From Streptomyces sp. NBC_01471 (GTDB taxonomy: Bacteria > Actinomycetota > Actinomycetes > Streptomycetales > Streptomycetaceae), in assembly GCF_041438865.1 (NCBI RefSeq), contig NZ_CP109450.1, forward strand, positions 7,185,501-7,249,500: DNA of 64,000 bases, in the 5' to 3' direction. The position numbers were made by a program, and so were the translations under genes. This document shows positions 32,962 through 41,333 of the stretch, piece by piece (the first letter of the stretch is position 1; each line of letters opens with the position of its first letter). The notes beneath the pieces were generated by a model. It was not told where the DNA came from. It did not search any database and saw nothing but the letters and a program-made list of their open reading frames with translations.

Positions 32962-34172
32962 GCCGCGCTCCCCAAGTCCTCAATGACCTGCTGGACGAGC
33001 GTTTCCGGCACCGGCGCGGGCAGGACGATCTGCCGGTTCCCGATCCGGTACAGCGTGTGCATGGCGTTGCTGCTGACCGTGGTGACGGTGAGCCCGAGCC
33101 TGGAGGCCGCTGCCCGGACCCGCAGCAGCGGGCCGCCTTCGACGCCCGCGCGCAGTCCCGCGGTGACCTCCTGGGCCTGCATCCACTCCTCCAGGCTAAC
33201 CACCGGCTTGTGTACGACCTTCGGCGACCACACCCACTGGGAAATGGGGTTCCGCTGCGAGAACCCGGCGCGGCCGGTGCGGGTTGCCCGCCGGTTGTAC
33301 ACCTGATAACCCGTCAGCTTCGGGTTCGAGACCAGACCCTCGACCCTGTTGTAGGTCCACTCGCCCTCGATCGGGTACCGGTCGGGCTCCGCCTTGAGGA
33401 TCGCGACGATGTCCGGGCCCTTCAGGTGCTCCTCGCGCCGGAGGCGGCACAGCTCCCGGGCGGCGTCGAACCGGCGCGGGTCGGGGTGCGGAGCGATCTT
33501 CTTTTTCGGCCGCTCCGCGCCGAAACGTCCCTTCCCCTGTACCGGGGCGTTCTCATCGATCAGCGTGATGTACGGGTACGGCGCATAGCCGTGGTTCCAG
33601 CCGTTGATGGCGTGCTGGATCTGCCCGCCCATCGACATCTCGTTCAGGACGGTGCGGTAGACCTCCGCCTCGACCTGGCCGTAGCGGCGGCTGCGTAGCT
33701 GGCCGGACTTGGTGCCGCCGACCGGTTCGTTGGCGTACACCACCTCTGCCCCGAGGCGCTCCAGCTCGTCCTCCACGGTGAGGCTGGTCAGCATGGCGCG
33801 TGCCATGCGGTCGGAGCGCTCAGACAGGACGTGGGTGACACCCAGCTGCTCGACACGGTCCACGAGGTCCTGGAGTCCGCCGTCCCGGGGGGTCGGTACG
33901 GCGAGGGCGTCGTACATCTCCTGCGGCCCGAGGCCCCGCAGGTCCGGGGGCAGCATCCCGGACTCGACGTCCCAGAAGTACGCGACGAACTCCTCGCCCT
34001 CCTCCAAGCGTTCGGAGGCGAGGACCACCTGCCGCGGGATGGACGAGGCCGGGTTCTGGTTGTCCTTGGTGGAGACACGACCGAGGAACACAGCGCGGCG
34101 AGGACGCGCGTCGGCCTGCCGGTAGTTGGGTAGGTGGCTGAGGTCGATGGGTGGGGCGAACGGGTTGGCCAT
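32958..34172 (-). CDS. Serine recombinase (resolvase/integrase family)
   Basis: This DNA recombinase would cut and rejoin DNA through a 5'-phosphoserine link. The catalytic serine lies in RRAVFLGRVSTKDNQNPAS (Ser34), followed by SSIPRQV, the HVLSERSDRMAR segment with conserved arginines, and a Recombinase-type region (YAPYPYITLIDE, then WTYNRVEGLVSNPKLTGYQV). At 404 residues it is smaller than large phage integrases and lacks an obvious long coiled-coil. ATG 34172 is 82 bases after the upstream gene's stop. It could integrate or resolve the element; no attachment core is recognised nearby. Confidence 0.85.
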   Translation of the reverse strand: MANPFAPPIDLSHLPNYRQADARPRRAVFLGRVSTKDNQNPASSIPRQVVLASERLEEGEEFVAYFWDVESGMLPPDLRGLGPQEMYDALAVPTPRDGGLQDLVDRVEQLGVTHVLSERSDRMARAMLTSLTVEDELERLGAEVVYANEPVGGTKSGQLRSRRYGQVEAEVYRTVLNEMSMGGQIQHAINGWNHGYAPYPYITLIDENAPVQGKGRFGAERPKKKIAPHPDPRRFDAARELCRLRREEHLKGPDIVAILKAEPDRYPIEGEWTYNRVEGLVSNPKLTGYQVYNRRATRTGRAGFSQRNPISQWVWSPKVVHKPVVSLEEWMQAQEVTAGLRAGVEGGPLLRVRAAASRLGLTVTTVSSNAMHTLYRIGNRQIVLPAPVPETLVQQVIEDLGSAA

Positions 34173-34253
34173 GACGTTCCTACGGACTCGGAGTGGACAG
34201 TGGTGCTCTGCTGGGGCCCCGGCGGCCCCCAGGCGGCCCCCCTTGGGGGGCGT

Positions 34254-35255
34254 TCACTGTGTGGCGTACTCGTTGTGAAGGGTGGCGGCCTTCTTCCACC
34301 AGGCCTCGCGCACGTCGGCTTCATCGCGGGCTCGCGCGCACTGGCCGCGCTGGTCGCCCATGCCGCCGGCCAACGGCGCGTGCAGGTGCGGGACGGACGG
34401 CAGAAGCAGCGCGGCGTAGTCCTGGCCGCCGAGGAAAATGACATCCGCGTCGTCCAGGCCGAGACCCGCCGCCTGCCAGTAGATCGTCTCCGGGGTGACC
34501 GCCTGCTCGTCTTCGAGGGTGACGTCGTAGGGGAGCAGGCGTCGGTCAAGCGGTACGAGACCGTGGAGCGCGGAGAGGATGAAGATCAGCGACGGGCCCG
34601 TCAGAGCGTCCGCCGCCTCGCGAAGGGAGCGGTGGTAGTCATCGGTGTACAGTTCGCCGGCCGGGTGGCCCGGGAGCGGGTTGCCTACCTCGTCGAAGCC
34701 TGGATGCGGCAGCTTCTGCATGCCGCAGGCAATGACGACGACACGTCGTCGGCGGACGTCGATGCTCCCGCGTTGCCGGGCGTAGATCCGCCCCGCTTCG
34801 GTGAGGTAGAGCGGGCGGCCTGTCTGCTCCCATGTTGCCGGACCCCTGTCGTACCGCCCGGGCCGGATGGCGGCGTAACCGCTCGCCGCGATCTTCCGCA
34901 GGGTGGACCCCCGGAACCATACCTCGCCGGCGCGGTAGGCCGGATCATCCTGGCCGGGGACGTTTTGGTCGGGGCGCCGCGCGGCAGCGAGTACCGCCTC
35001 GTGCTGTCGGCCGGGCAGCTTCGGCAGGAAGCGTGGGGCGTCCGCCAGCGCAGCACGACCCGGATTTTCCTTCCGCCAGGTGTCGAGGGCCGTCCGTCCG
35101 AGCGCGGACATCCGATAGGTACCGCGGTCGGCGGTGTGCGGCACGACCAGGTCATCGGACATCAGCTTGGCGAGCGCTGCGGGGTGCCCGGCAACGAGAC
35201 CGTCGTCGTTTGCCTCGAGGATCTTCGCGCCGGTAGGGCTGAGGCCGTGACTCAT
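34254..35255 (-). CDS. DUF6884-like protein, possible independent start inside the fusion
   Basis: ATG 35255 has GAGGAAG 8 bases upstream, so this 333-residue part may be made separately. Residues 1-180 hold HTH-like and winged segments (TGAKILEANDDGLVAGHPAA, YLTEAGRIYARQRGS). Residues 183-270 match the DUF6884 pattern (RRVVVIACGMQKL, HPAGELYTDDYHRSLREAAD, LIFILSALHGLVPLDRRLLP, YDVTL), a Rossmann-like domain distantly like YaaA that is frequent in Streptomyces phages. The activity is unknown. Confidence 0.6.
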   Translation of the reverse strand: MSHGLSPTGAKILEANDDGLVAGHPAALAKLMSDDLVVPHTADRGTYRMSALGRTALDTWRKENPGRAALADAPRFLPKLPGRQHEAVLAAARRPDQNVPGQDDPAYRAGEVWFRGSTLRKIAASGYAAIRPGRYDRGPATWEQTGRPLYLTEAGRIYARQRGSIDVRRRRVVVIACGMQKLPHPGFDEVGNPLPGHPAGELYTDDYHRSLREAADALTGPSLIFILSALHGLVPLDRRLLPYDVTLEDEQAVTPETIYWQAAGLGLDDADVIFLGGQDYAALLLPSVPHLHAPLAGGMGDQRGQCARARDEADVREAWWKKAATLHNEYATQ

Positions 35256-36245
35256 CTGGTGGCTTCCTCGTATCTCTGGAGTAGACGGTAAGGGGGAACG
35301 GGGCCCATGTCGTGGAGCTGGAAGTGCGGGCCCAGCTAGCAGAAGCTGCCTGCGCTGCGGGCCGATGGTCCGCGCGTACTTGTGGCAGCCGCCGTGGTAC
35401 AGCGCCGTTGCCCCGACATCTTCAAGCGCCCGAGCGAGCCACCACCCGCCGTCTTCCTCAGCTCGGCGGGCGGTGGCTCCGAGTGCGATGAGTCGCCGTT
35501 CGACTGCCGCGTGGCCAGTCTCGTCTCGGCGAACCTTGGCTGCTGCGCGGTCGCTCAGCACGGTGCCGTCAGGAAGTACAACCAGACGCCGGGCGCGGGT
35601 ACGGCCGAGATAGGCGAAACCCTGGCCGTGGCCGTAGACATGGCCGATGTGTCCCGGCATCACGTGGGAGGGGCCGTCGGCTGTGAGTCTGACACGCGGG
35701 ACGGGATCGGCGTGCGCGACGATCCCTCGGATTCCCTTGGCGGCGGCGTCCTGGAATGCTCTCGCGCAGGCCCAGGATTCGCCGTTCGAAGCCACCGAGT
35801 CAAGAAGACACATACGCGAGAGCTCAAGCGATTCCTTGAGCGGGACCAGGTCCGGGAACACATTGAGGACGGCCGTGTTCATCGGAACCCCGAGGGCGAG
35901 CACCCCGACCAGACGGCCGCCTTCTGGCTCGCCGGGGCCAGGAAGCTGGTCGACACGCTGGAGGCCGTACGCGAGCCGTACGACCGGCCAGCTCGCACTG
36001 TAGTGATGGGCGACAGTGAAGCGCTTCGCCGGAGCCTCCGGGATCCGGACGACACGGTGCACCTCCGGGTCGAAGCCGCCGTCCCGGGTCCGTCTCCACG
36101 TCGGCAACCGGTGGCTCCAACGCTGGCACCAGGCATCGGCCCCTGGCTGCTGCAGCTCGATTTCCTTGGCGGGGACGCAGTCACCCCACCCCCCGTACGG
36201 GCCTCCCGCCCGCGTCCTTCGAGGAGTCTGCAGTGACCTGCTCAT
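34254..36245 (-). CDS. Mom-like DNA-modification protein joined in frame to a DUF6884-like domain
   Basis: The Mu Mom family converts adenine in DNA to a carbamoylmethyl form, protecting phage DNA from restriction. Residues 40-300 have the family pattern I know from actinophages: ADAWCQRWSHRLPTW, GGFDPEVHRVVRIPEAPAKR, FTVAHHYSASWP, VGVLALGVPMNTAVLNVF, KESLELSRMCLL, SNGESWACARAFQDAA, GIVAHADPVPR, PGHIGHVYGHGQGFAYLG, VLPDGTVLSDRAAAKVRRDE and CHKYARTIGPQRRQLLL. Normally the protein ends shortly after; here no stop occurs and the frame runs into MSHGLSPTGAK at 35255, giving 663 residues. ATG 36245 overlaps the ParM stop (TGATG); GTG 36248 is an alternative. Either a true fusion, a lost stop codon, or two proteins made from one frame. 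Confidence 0.75.
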   Translation of the reverse strand: MSRSLQTPRRTRAGGPYGGWGDCVPAKEIELQQPGADAWCQRWSHRLPTWRRTRDGGFDPEVHRVVRIPEAPAKRFTVAHHYSASWPVVRLAYGLQRVDQLPGPGEPEGGRLVGVLALGVPMNTAVLNVFPDLVPLKESLELSRMCLLDSVASNGESWACARAFQDAAAKGIRGIVAHADPVPRVRLTADGPSHVMPGHIGHVYGHGQGFAYLGRTRARRLVVLPDGTVLSDRAAAKVRRDETGHAAVERRLIALGATARRAEEDGGWWLARALEDVGATALYHGGCHKYARTIGPQRRQLLLAGPALPAPRHGPRSPLPSTPEIRGSHQMSHGLSPTGAKILEANDDGLVAGHPAALAKLMSDDLVVPHTADRGTYRMSALGRTALDTWRKENPGRAALADAPRFLPKLPGRQHEAVLAAARRPDQNVPGQDDPAYRAGEVWFRGSTLRKIAASGYAAIRPGRYDRGPATWEQTGRPLYLTEAGRIYARQRGSIDVRRRRVVVIACGMQKLPHPGFDEVGNPLPGHPAGELYTDDYHRSLREAADALTGPSLIFILSALHGLVPLDRRLLPYDVTLEDEQAVTPETIYWQAAGLGLDDADVIFLGGQDYAALLLPSVPHLHAPLAGGMGDQRGQCARARDEADVREAWWKKAATLHNEYATQ

Positions 36246-37543
36246 CACACCACCTCCCTAGTGCGCTTGCCCGTGGCCTTCGCGGCGAGGGCCTGCTGCT
36301 CAACGTGACGGGCCGCGATGTACAGGCCCTCCCGGTTCAGGTGCCGCGAGTAACTCGAGTCGAGGTAGAGCACAGGCACGTCGCCCGCGGCCTTCAGCAG
36401 AGCCGGGTGCAGCAGGTGCTTGATCGGACCCGAGCCGCCGCCGTAGACGTAGACGACCTCGGTCGTCGCACCGGCCTGCGAGAGGACGTCACCGAAGGAG
36501 GAGGCGATCTCGGCGACCAAGTAGCTGGCCTCGTCCTCGACGAAGCCGGCGGCACGCTGGTGACGATTTTTCACCAGCACCGACGGCTCCGCGTGGAGGA
36601 AGTCGGCCAGCTGCTTGCGCGAGGAGAACTGCAGGTTGGCGTCGGACTCGCTCATGCGCTCCATGGCGTTCATCAGCGCGGTGCCGTAGCCCTCGTCGAG
36701 TGTGGCGGCCGCCTCGGGGTTGAACCGGCCGTCGGTGAAGACCGGGAAGTTCACGGTGCCTTCGCCGACGTCGACGCCGATGGTGTGCTGGACCGCCACC
36801 AGATCAGATGCGGAGACGCCCTCGACGACGGACGCGTCTCGGGTGCGCAGATCGTCCAGCAGCGCCTGGGCGAGCGGCTCGCCCTTGTCGGTGATGGCGA
36901 ACTGCGCGGAGGCACCCTCGGCCATCACCTGGACGTCGACGAACTGCAGACGCACCGAGACCGGAGTGCTGAAGTTCTTGATCGTCACCAGGTGCACTGT
37001 CGGGTCCGCGCTGCCCAACAGACCGATGAACTCGGCGGCGTAGGCGTGACGGCGCGCGACGAACTCAGAGATCGGCAGCGCCAGGCCGGCGCGCACCTGC
37101 ACGCGGAGCTCGTGATCGGGCAGTGTGCCGTTCTCGCGGACGTAGTCGCGCATGGCCTTCGCGGCGAAGACACCCAGGACCAGAACCTTGCTCAGCTCCT
37201 GATCGGCCTTGGAGTGCTTGCCCAGCACCTCGAACTCAGTGAACTTCGAACCGCGCACGGACAGCGCCGCCCGGCCGAAGATCCGGCGGTCCGATGCCGC
37301 TACCAGGGGAGTGGTGAGCGAGCAGTCGATCTGGTTGTAGAAGTCGCCGGCCAGCACGGAGGCCGCATCCGCGTCGGGGAGCGGCACCTTCGGCGAGGTG
37401 CGAGACGTCGAGACGACCGCGCTGGGTAGATCGATCTCGTCGAAAGTCCCCTGCTTCGTGTTCTGGATGACGCCCTTGACGTAGCCGTTGCCGACATCGA
37501 TGCCGCCGGTGAGAGTGATGATCTCGGAGGTGTTCGTGCTCAT
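36245..37543 (-). CDS. ParM/AlfA-type actin-like plasmid segregation ATPase
   Basis: The protein would polymerise into filaments that push or pull plasmid copies apart. The 432-residue sequence has the actin-fold signatures in order: phosphate-1 loop TGGIDVGNGYVKGVI (residues 12-26), connect and phosphate-2 IGVDVGEGTVNFPVF (about 247), and the adenosine motif VVYVYGGGSGPIKHLL (about 370). ATG 37543 lies 58 bases after the ParR-like stop, and the Mom gene overlaps its end. Pairing with a ParR-like adaptor and a repeat tract at 38.2-38.7 kb supports a complete type II partition system. Confidence 0.88.
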   Translation of the reverse strand: MSTNTSEIITLTGGIDVGNGYVKGVIQNTKQGTFDEIDLPSAVVSTSRTSPKVPLPDADAASVLAGDFYNQIDCSLTTPLVAASDRRIFGRAALSVRGSKFTEFEVLGKHSKADQELSKVLVLGVFAAKAMRDYVRENGTLPDHELRVQVRAGLALPISEFVARRHAYAAEFIGLLGSADPTVHLVTIKNFSTPVSVRLQFVDVQVMAEGASAQFAITDKGEPLAQALLDDLRTRDASVVEGVSASDLVAVQHTIGVDVGEGTVNFPVFTDGRFNPEAAATLDEGYGTALMNAMERMSESDANLQFSSRKQLADFLHAEPSVLVKNRHQRAAGFVEDEASYLVAEIASSFGDVLSQAGATTEVVYVYGGGSGPIKHLLHPALLKAAGDVPVLYLDSSYSRHLNREGLYIAARHVEQQALAAKATGKRTREVV

Positions 37544-37601
37544 GAACTCGGCCCCTCGGTGTCTGTGTTGTCTGCCTGGAAGGTGAGAGTCACCGCGTCA
37601 C

Positions 37602-38087
37602 TCAGCGCCGAGTGCTCGCCATGATTTCGTCGATGGATGACTGTTTCGGTGGCCCCAACGCGGGAATAGGGGCGCTTGCCGCGGGCTCCTCTGCCGTCTC
37701 GATCTGTGCGGGAACCGGCTCGGGCTGGGCTACCGGCGCCGGTGCTGTCTTCTCGACGACGGCTTCCGTGTCGACCTCGCCCTCGTCGGCGACTGCGGGC
37801 TGAAGCTGAACTGCCCTGGCGGTCGGACGGCGCTCGCTGACCGCCTCGTCGTCCTCGCGCTGCTCGGTGTTTTCCAGCGGTGGCCGACCACGACGCGGCA
37901 ACTGGTCGACGGGCTTGTAGAAGACGTCGATGTACCCGTCGCGCTGAATGGACTCCCGAATGAGCAGCCGAATCGACTGCGAGATGTCCGCCTGCTCATT
38001 GAGCCAATCGATCACCGAGGTGTCGGCAGCAGGCACGGTCCAACGGACCTTACGAGGTTCACCCGACTGGTTCGCCAATGTACTCAC
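37602..38087 (-). CDS. ParR-like adaptor (ribbon-helix-helix) of the actin partition pair
   Basis: ParR proteins bind centromere repeats and cap ParM filaments. The first 65 residues fit a small ribbon-helix-helix domain (EPRKVRWTVPAADTSVIDWL, QADISQSIRLLIRESIQRDG), then YIDVFYKPVDQLPRRGRPP; the rest is an acidic, proline-rich tail ending PPKQSSIDEIMASTRR, probably the ParM-contacting part. I prefer GTG 38087 with AGGGCGAGG upstream; the frame is open to 38171. The gene is just left of the non-coding repeat tract, as expected if it autoregulates through its own centromere. Confidence 0.8.
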   Translation of the reverse strand: MSTLANQSGEPRKVRWTVPAADTSVIDWLNEQADISQSIRLLIRESIQRDGYIDVFYKPVDQLPRRGRPPLENTEQREDDEAVSERRPTARAVQLQPAVADEGEVDTEAVVEKTAPAPVAQPEPVPAQIETAEEPAASAPIPALGPPKQSSIDEIMASTRR

Positions 38088-38209
38088 CTCGCCCTGCCAC
38101 TCGCTCGTGCATCTCATCCGGTCGTTCGCCGGAAGTCTCTTGCTCGTCCATGTGGATTCGCACCCTTCCACGTTTTCTCTCGCATGTGAATCGATGCGAG
38201 TGCACTCTA

Positions 38210-38689
38210 GTGTCCTTTTCTGGCTCTATGCAAGTCACTCTCGATACGCTCTAGTGACACCATTGGTGTCGCTATCGAGTACTGGTGAGGGCGCTTACGG
38301 GACGCCGTGGCCACCCGCGTGGGTCGACTACGTACAAGCCGTCGCCGCCATGCACCTTTGGGCCCCACATGCGACGTACCAAGGGCTCTCATGGGCCACT
38401 TGCGAGACACCTAGGGTCACGGCGTCGTCCAGACGGAGTCGCATGGGAGTACTCAAGAAGTCCCATCGGTGTCTCGACTGTGCCTCCTGAGGGACGCCAC
38501 CCGGCACCCCTCAGTAGATGCGTCCACCGAGGGTGTTGTCTGCGACACGGTCGGAGCGTACGCAAGACACCGTGAGGACGTACGCGGGACTCTGAGGGAC
38601 TTATGGGTAGCAGTCGGTGTCTTATTCGTGTCTCAGTAGCGTCCCCATTTTGTTTTGATAGATCACTTTGGAGACACGAGTGGGACACC
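38210..38689. repeat. GACAC/GTGTC site array, candidate parC centromere
   Basis: Eleven copies in 480 bases, at 38210, 38256, 38266, 38406, 38469, 38544, 38566, 38617, 38628, 38673 and 38684; six read GACACC/GGTGTC in full. The best pair is the palindrome GACACCATTGGTGTC (38256-38270). The array starts about 120 bases upstream of the ParR-like gene. Confidence 0.65.
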
Positions 38690-39190
38690 GTTTCGCTGCT
38701 TATTCATAGAGCCGAAATGCTTAGCCGAATCCCTTGTCGAAGCTCGTACGCGGACGTGGCGACACGGCCGTGAACCGTCAGAGGACCGAGATCAGCACGT
38801 CCGCCGACGAGCCATCAGCACGGTGACGGTGCAGCGCTGGTACGACGGTCGGTACAGGGATGTCATCGGGCCGTCATGGTCGGGAAGGGGGAGGGGAATG
38901 GGCCCTCGTGCGCAGCGAACGTGCGGATGCCGGAGCAGCCAGCTCCGACATCCGCCACATCAGCCCTTCCTGCCGTCAGCGGTCACGGTCTGCCGGTGAT
39001 AGTCGATTCAGCATCGGCGGCTCCACAGGCCTGGGCAGCGGGTCGCCACACCGGATGTGCGCGTCGGCGCGGACCCGAACCGGCCCTAGATCTTGATGGA
39101 GTGACGACGAATCAGCATGAGGTACGGCGGTATCACGGACGTCGAAACAGCAGTACACCGAGAAGATGTGATGACCAGGCGAAACGGTCG

Positions 39191-39234
39191 GACCCGTACC
39201 CCCGCTGCGCGGATAAGGGGGAGGGGTACGGGTC
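39191..39234. repeat. Perfect 12-bp inverted repeat
   Basis: GACCCGTACCCC and GGGGTACGGGTC are separated by 20 bases that contain a small CCGC/GCGG hairpin. It could be a cruciform, terminator or replication feature. Confidence 0.5.
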
Positions 39235-39793
39235 AAGTGGGTACTGACCGTTTCCCCTGATGTTCCAGGCATCCGTAAACGCTCCAGCAGTGGGACAGCG
39301 ATGACGACGGCAAGGAGGCAAAAGGGCATAAGGGAACCTGATAACACGTGCCCTACGGGCCCTCGCTCCGCTCGGCCTCTCCGCTGCGCTCCGAGGACGT
39401 GTGAGTCGGCATAGCCGACGGGTTCCACCGCTCGCTTCGCTCGCCGGTCCGTCCGTCGCTGGCGCTCCCTCCGGCTATGCCCAGCGCTGCGCTTGAGGAA
39501 GGAATCCCCACCGCTGCCCCGCTGTAGTTGTCCACAGATGTGGCCAGCAGCGAAGGGTGTGCAGCAGTGGTGGATCGCCTGGCGCTGCGCGCAGGGCTCA
39601 GGCGAGGAACGACGACCCGGCCGACGGCTCGCTGCACGAGCCGTCCGGGAGCAGATCACACCTGCCAGATCTTGCCGGGACGTCGAGCCAGCAGAGCTGG
39701 CACGGGCGCACCGTCGAACATCGAGACCACATCCCACCGGGGTTCGCGCTTGATGCTCGCCACCCGCACCCGAGACCAGGAAGGGGCATCGCC

Positions 39794-40099
39794 ATGACGC
39801 AGTCCCAGTCCGAACTCTCGCCCTACGACACCAGGACCCACTGCGAGCCGAAGCTGTGGCAGCCACACAGGGAAGCTGTCGCTGCAGCGATGCGCTCCGG
39901 CGACGAAGATGCCATCGGCAACGTCGACTTCACCGACGACGAGGACAGCGCGATCGTCACCGTGCACGTCTCCCGCGGAGACGACGGGATATACACCATC
40001 CACCTCATGCCGATGTGCAGCGACGATCAGATCCGTGTCGAACTCCACGCCGAGAAGGGCACGGTCACCATCGAAGCCGACACCGGACGACAGGCGTGA
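39794..40099 (+). CDS. Small acidic protein of unknown function
   Basis: The 101-residue product (SPYDTRTHCEPKLWQPHREA, VDFTDDEDSAIVTVHVSRGD, QIRVELHAEKGTVTIEADTG) reads as a beta-rich domain. GGAAGGGG is upstream of ATG 39794. No family is recognised. Confidence 0.6.
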   Translation: MTQSQSELSPYDTRTHCEPKLWQPHREAVAAAMRSGDEDAIGNVDFTDDEDSAIVTVHVSRGDDGIYTIHLMPMCSDDQIRVELHAEKGTVTIEADTGRQA

Positions 40100-40210
40100 A
40101 GCGGCGGAACTCGCCAGACCATGAACGTCCGACGAGCGGCCTGGGTGCCGGACCTCTGGCTCTCGACTCCAGCTCCGGAGACCGCCGAGTCACAGGGAGA
40201 GGCGACTTGA

Positions 40211-40714
40211 ATGATTGCTGAAATGATTCCAGAACCGTTCTCGCACGCCGTGCTCGTCACAGGTTCCCGCAGCTGGAACGACGAGAAGCGCATGGGTGAG
40301 ACGTTCAACGATGCTTGGCGCGACTGGGGGCCGAGAACGTCACCCGGCCGGTACTCATCTCGGGGCATTGCCACAAGGGTGCCGACGCCATGCGAGCGCC
40401 TGTGGCGGGCCGCCGGCTTCGAGATCCGCACCTTCCCCGCCGCCTGGTCGGCTCATAGAAAGGGGGCCGGCTTCCAGCGCAATCAGGAGATGGTCGACGC
40501 AGCCCACGTGTTGCGCGACGCCGGAGCTCAGGTACTGTGCACGGTCTTCCTCGGCCTCTGCCGGAAGCCTGGGTGCACGAAGCGGAGCCAGGAGCAGTTC
40601 ATGCTGCATACGCCGGGGCACTTCTCGCACGGCGCGATCCACTGCCGAACTCGCGCGCGAGCCGCCGGGATCAGAACAACCGACGTGATCCGTCCGTCGC
40701 TGCCGCCGTTCTGA
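40211..40714 (+). CDS. DUF2493/SLOG-family protein with a local frame swap
   Basis: This second member of the family (first at 16103) begins HAVLVTGSRSWNDEKRMGET and ends with AGFQRNQEMVDAAHVL, CTVFLGLCRKPGCTKRSQEQ, as expected. Between about 40335 and 40393 the annotated frame reads nonsense, while the adjacent frame gives the missing family block TRPVLISGHCHKGADAM. Two compensating one-base changes would explain this: one base gained or lost before 40338 and one before the CERLWRAAGF block. The protein as written would lack its nucleotide-binding loop. A strong terminator follows. Confidence 0.65.
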   Translation: MIAEMIPEPFSHAVLVTGSRSWNDEKRMGETFNDAWRDWGPRTSPGRYSSRGIATRVPTPCERLWRAAGFEIRTFPAAWSAHRKGAGFQRNQEMVDAAHVLRDAGAQVLCTVFLGLCRKPGCTKRSQEQFMLHTPGHFSHGAIHCRTRARAAGIRTTDVIRPSLPPF

Positions 40715-40722
40715 GGATGCAC

Positions 40723-40754
40723 GAAGGGTCCTGCAGCATGCCGCAGGACCCTTC
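40723..40754. terminator. Bidirectional terminator between convergent genes
   Basis: GAAGGGTCCTGC pairs perfectly with GCAGGACCCTTC around 8 bases. It separates the + strand DUF2493 gene from the - strand lsr2. Confidence 0.8.
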
Positions 40755-40789
40755 AGGGTGGGACGGGAGGCGAACACCAGGGACCGGTA

Positions 40790-41125
40790 CTACCTGCTCC
40801 GATCGATGTCGTGCGCCTCGTCGTAGGCCTTCATGACCCTCTTCGGGATGCGCCCGCGGTCCTCGACCTCGTACTTGTTCTTCTTGGCCCATGCGCGGAT
40901 CCTGTCGCGCTCCTCGGGAGTCGTCTCGGGCACGAATCGCTTCTTGGGCGCTGACTTTTCGGCTTTCCGGCCGACCTTCAGGTACGGCTTCAGCGCGTCC
41001 TCAAGCTTCTTCTCCTCCTCAGAGGTGAGGTCGACCTCGTACCAGGTGTCACCCAGGCCGAACGTAGCTGTAGCTGCATCCGGTTTCCCGCTGAGATCTG
41101 ACTCGACAATGCTTCGTTTGACCAT
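40790..41125 (-). CDS. lsr2: Lsr2-type nucleoid-associated protein
   Basis: Lsr2 bridges AT-rich DNA and silences acquired genes in actinobacteria. The 111-residue product has the N-terminal dimerisation strand region (TATFGLGDTWYEVDLTSEEE, then KKLEDALKPYLKVGRKA) and the C-terminal DNA-binding helix pair (EERDRIRAWAKKNKYEVEDR) with the AT-hook-like RGRIP loop and a final VMKAYDEAH helix. The N-terminus is more diverged than chromosomal copies. It is divergently transcribed from the RecJ gene, across a 208-base AT-richer promoter region. A plasmid-encoded Lsr2 may act as a stealth or copy-control factor. Confidence 0.85.
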   Translation of the reverse strand: MVKRSIVESDLSGKPDAATATFGLGDTWYEVDLTSEEEKKLEDALKPYLKVGRKAEKSAPKKRFVPETTPEERDRIRAWAKKNKYEVEDRGRIPKRVMKAYDEAHDIDRSR

Positions 41126-41333
41126 GTCGGCGAGAGTAGCCGATTGTCAAGGGCCTTGAAAAGCCTGTCGCAGTCATTCGAGATAAGCGTGTCATTGAGA
41201 ACCCGAATGAAACCCACAGGCGCTGCTATATGAGCAGATTGCTCAAATGGAACTGCTAAAATCACAGCAACATTGAGGGGTGTTACATACCCCATGCTCC
41301 GCCGATTAACGATCAGATCGAGAGGTCCCTGCC

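Larger units (their letters stand above)
38088..39793. other. 1.7 kb non-coding tract with centromere-like repeats and inverted repeats
   Basis: No reading frame is convincing. The left part (38200-38700) is AT-richer and holds the GACAC/GTGTC sites. Further right are a perfect 12-bp inverted repeat (39191-39202 with 39223-39234), the hairpin GTCGGC-ATA-GCCGAC (39405-39419) and a stretch rich in short GCTC/GCGC palindromes (39360-39495). Confidence 0.7.

Noticed and set aside
39360..39495. Streptomyces telomere
   Set aside because: Short GCTC/GCGC palindromes are present, but it lies inside the contig with genes on both sides and lacks the ordered palindromes of a replicon end.
38976..39866. 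296-codon - strand frame in the non-coding tract
   Set aside because: Random-looking composition with many Arg, Ser and Gly, no ribosome site and interrupted by inverted repeats; not a gene.
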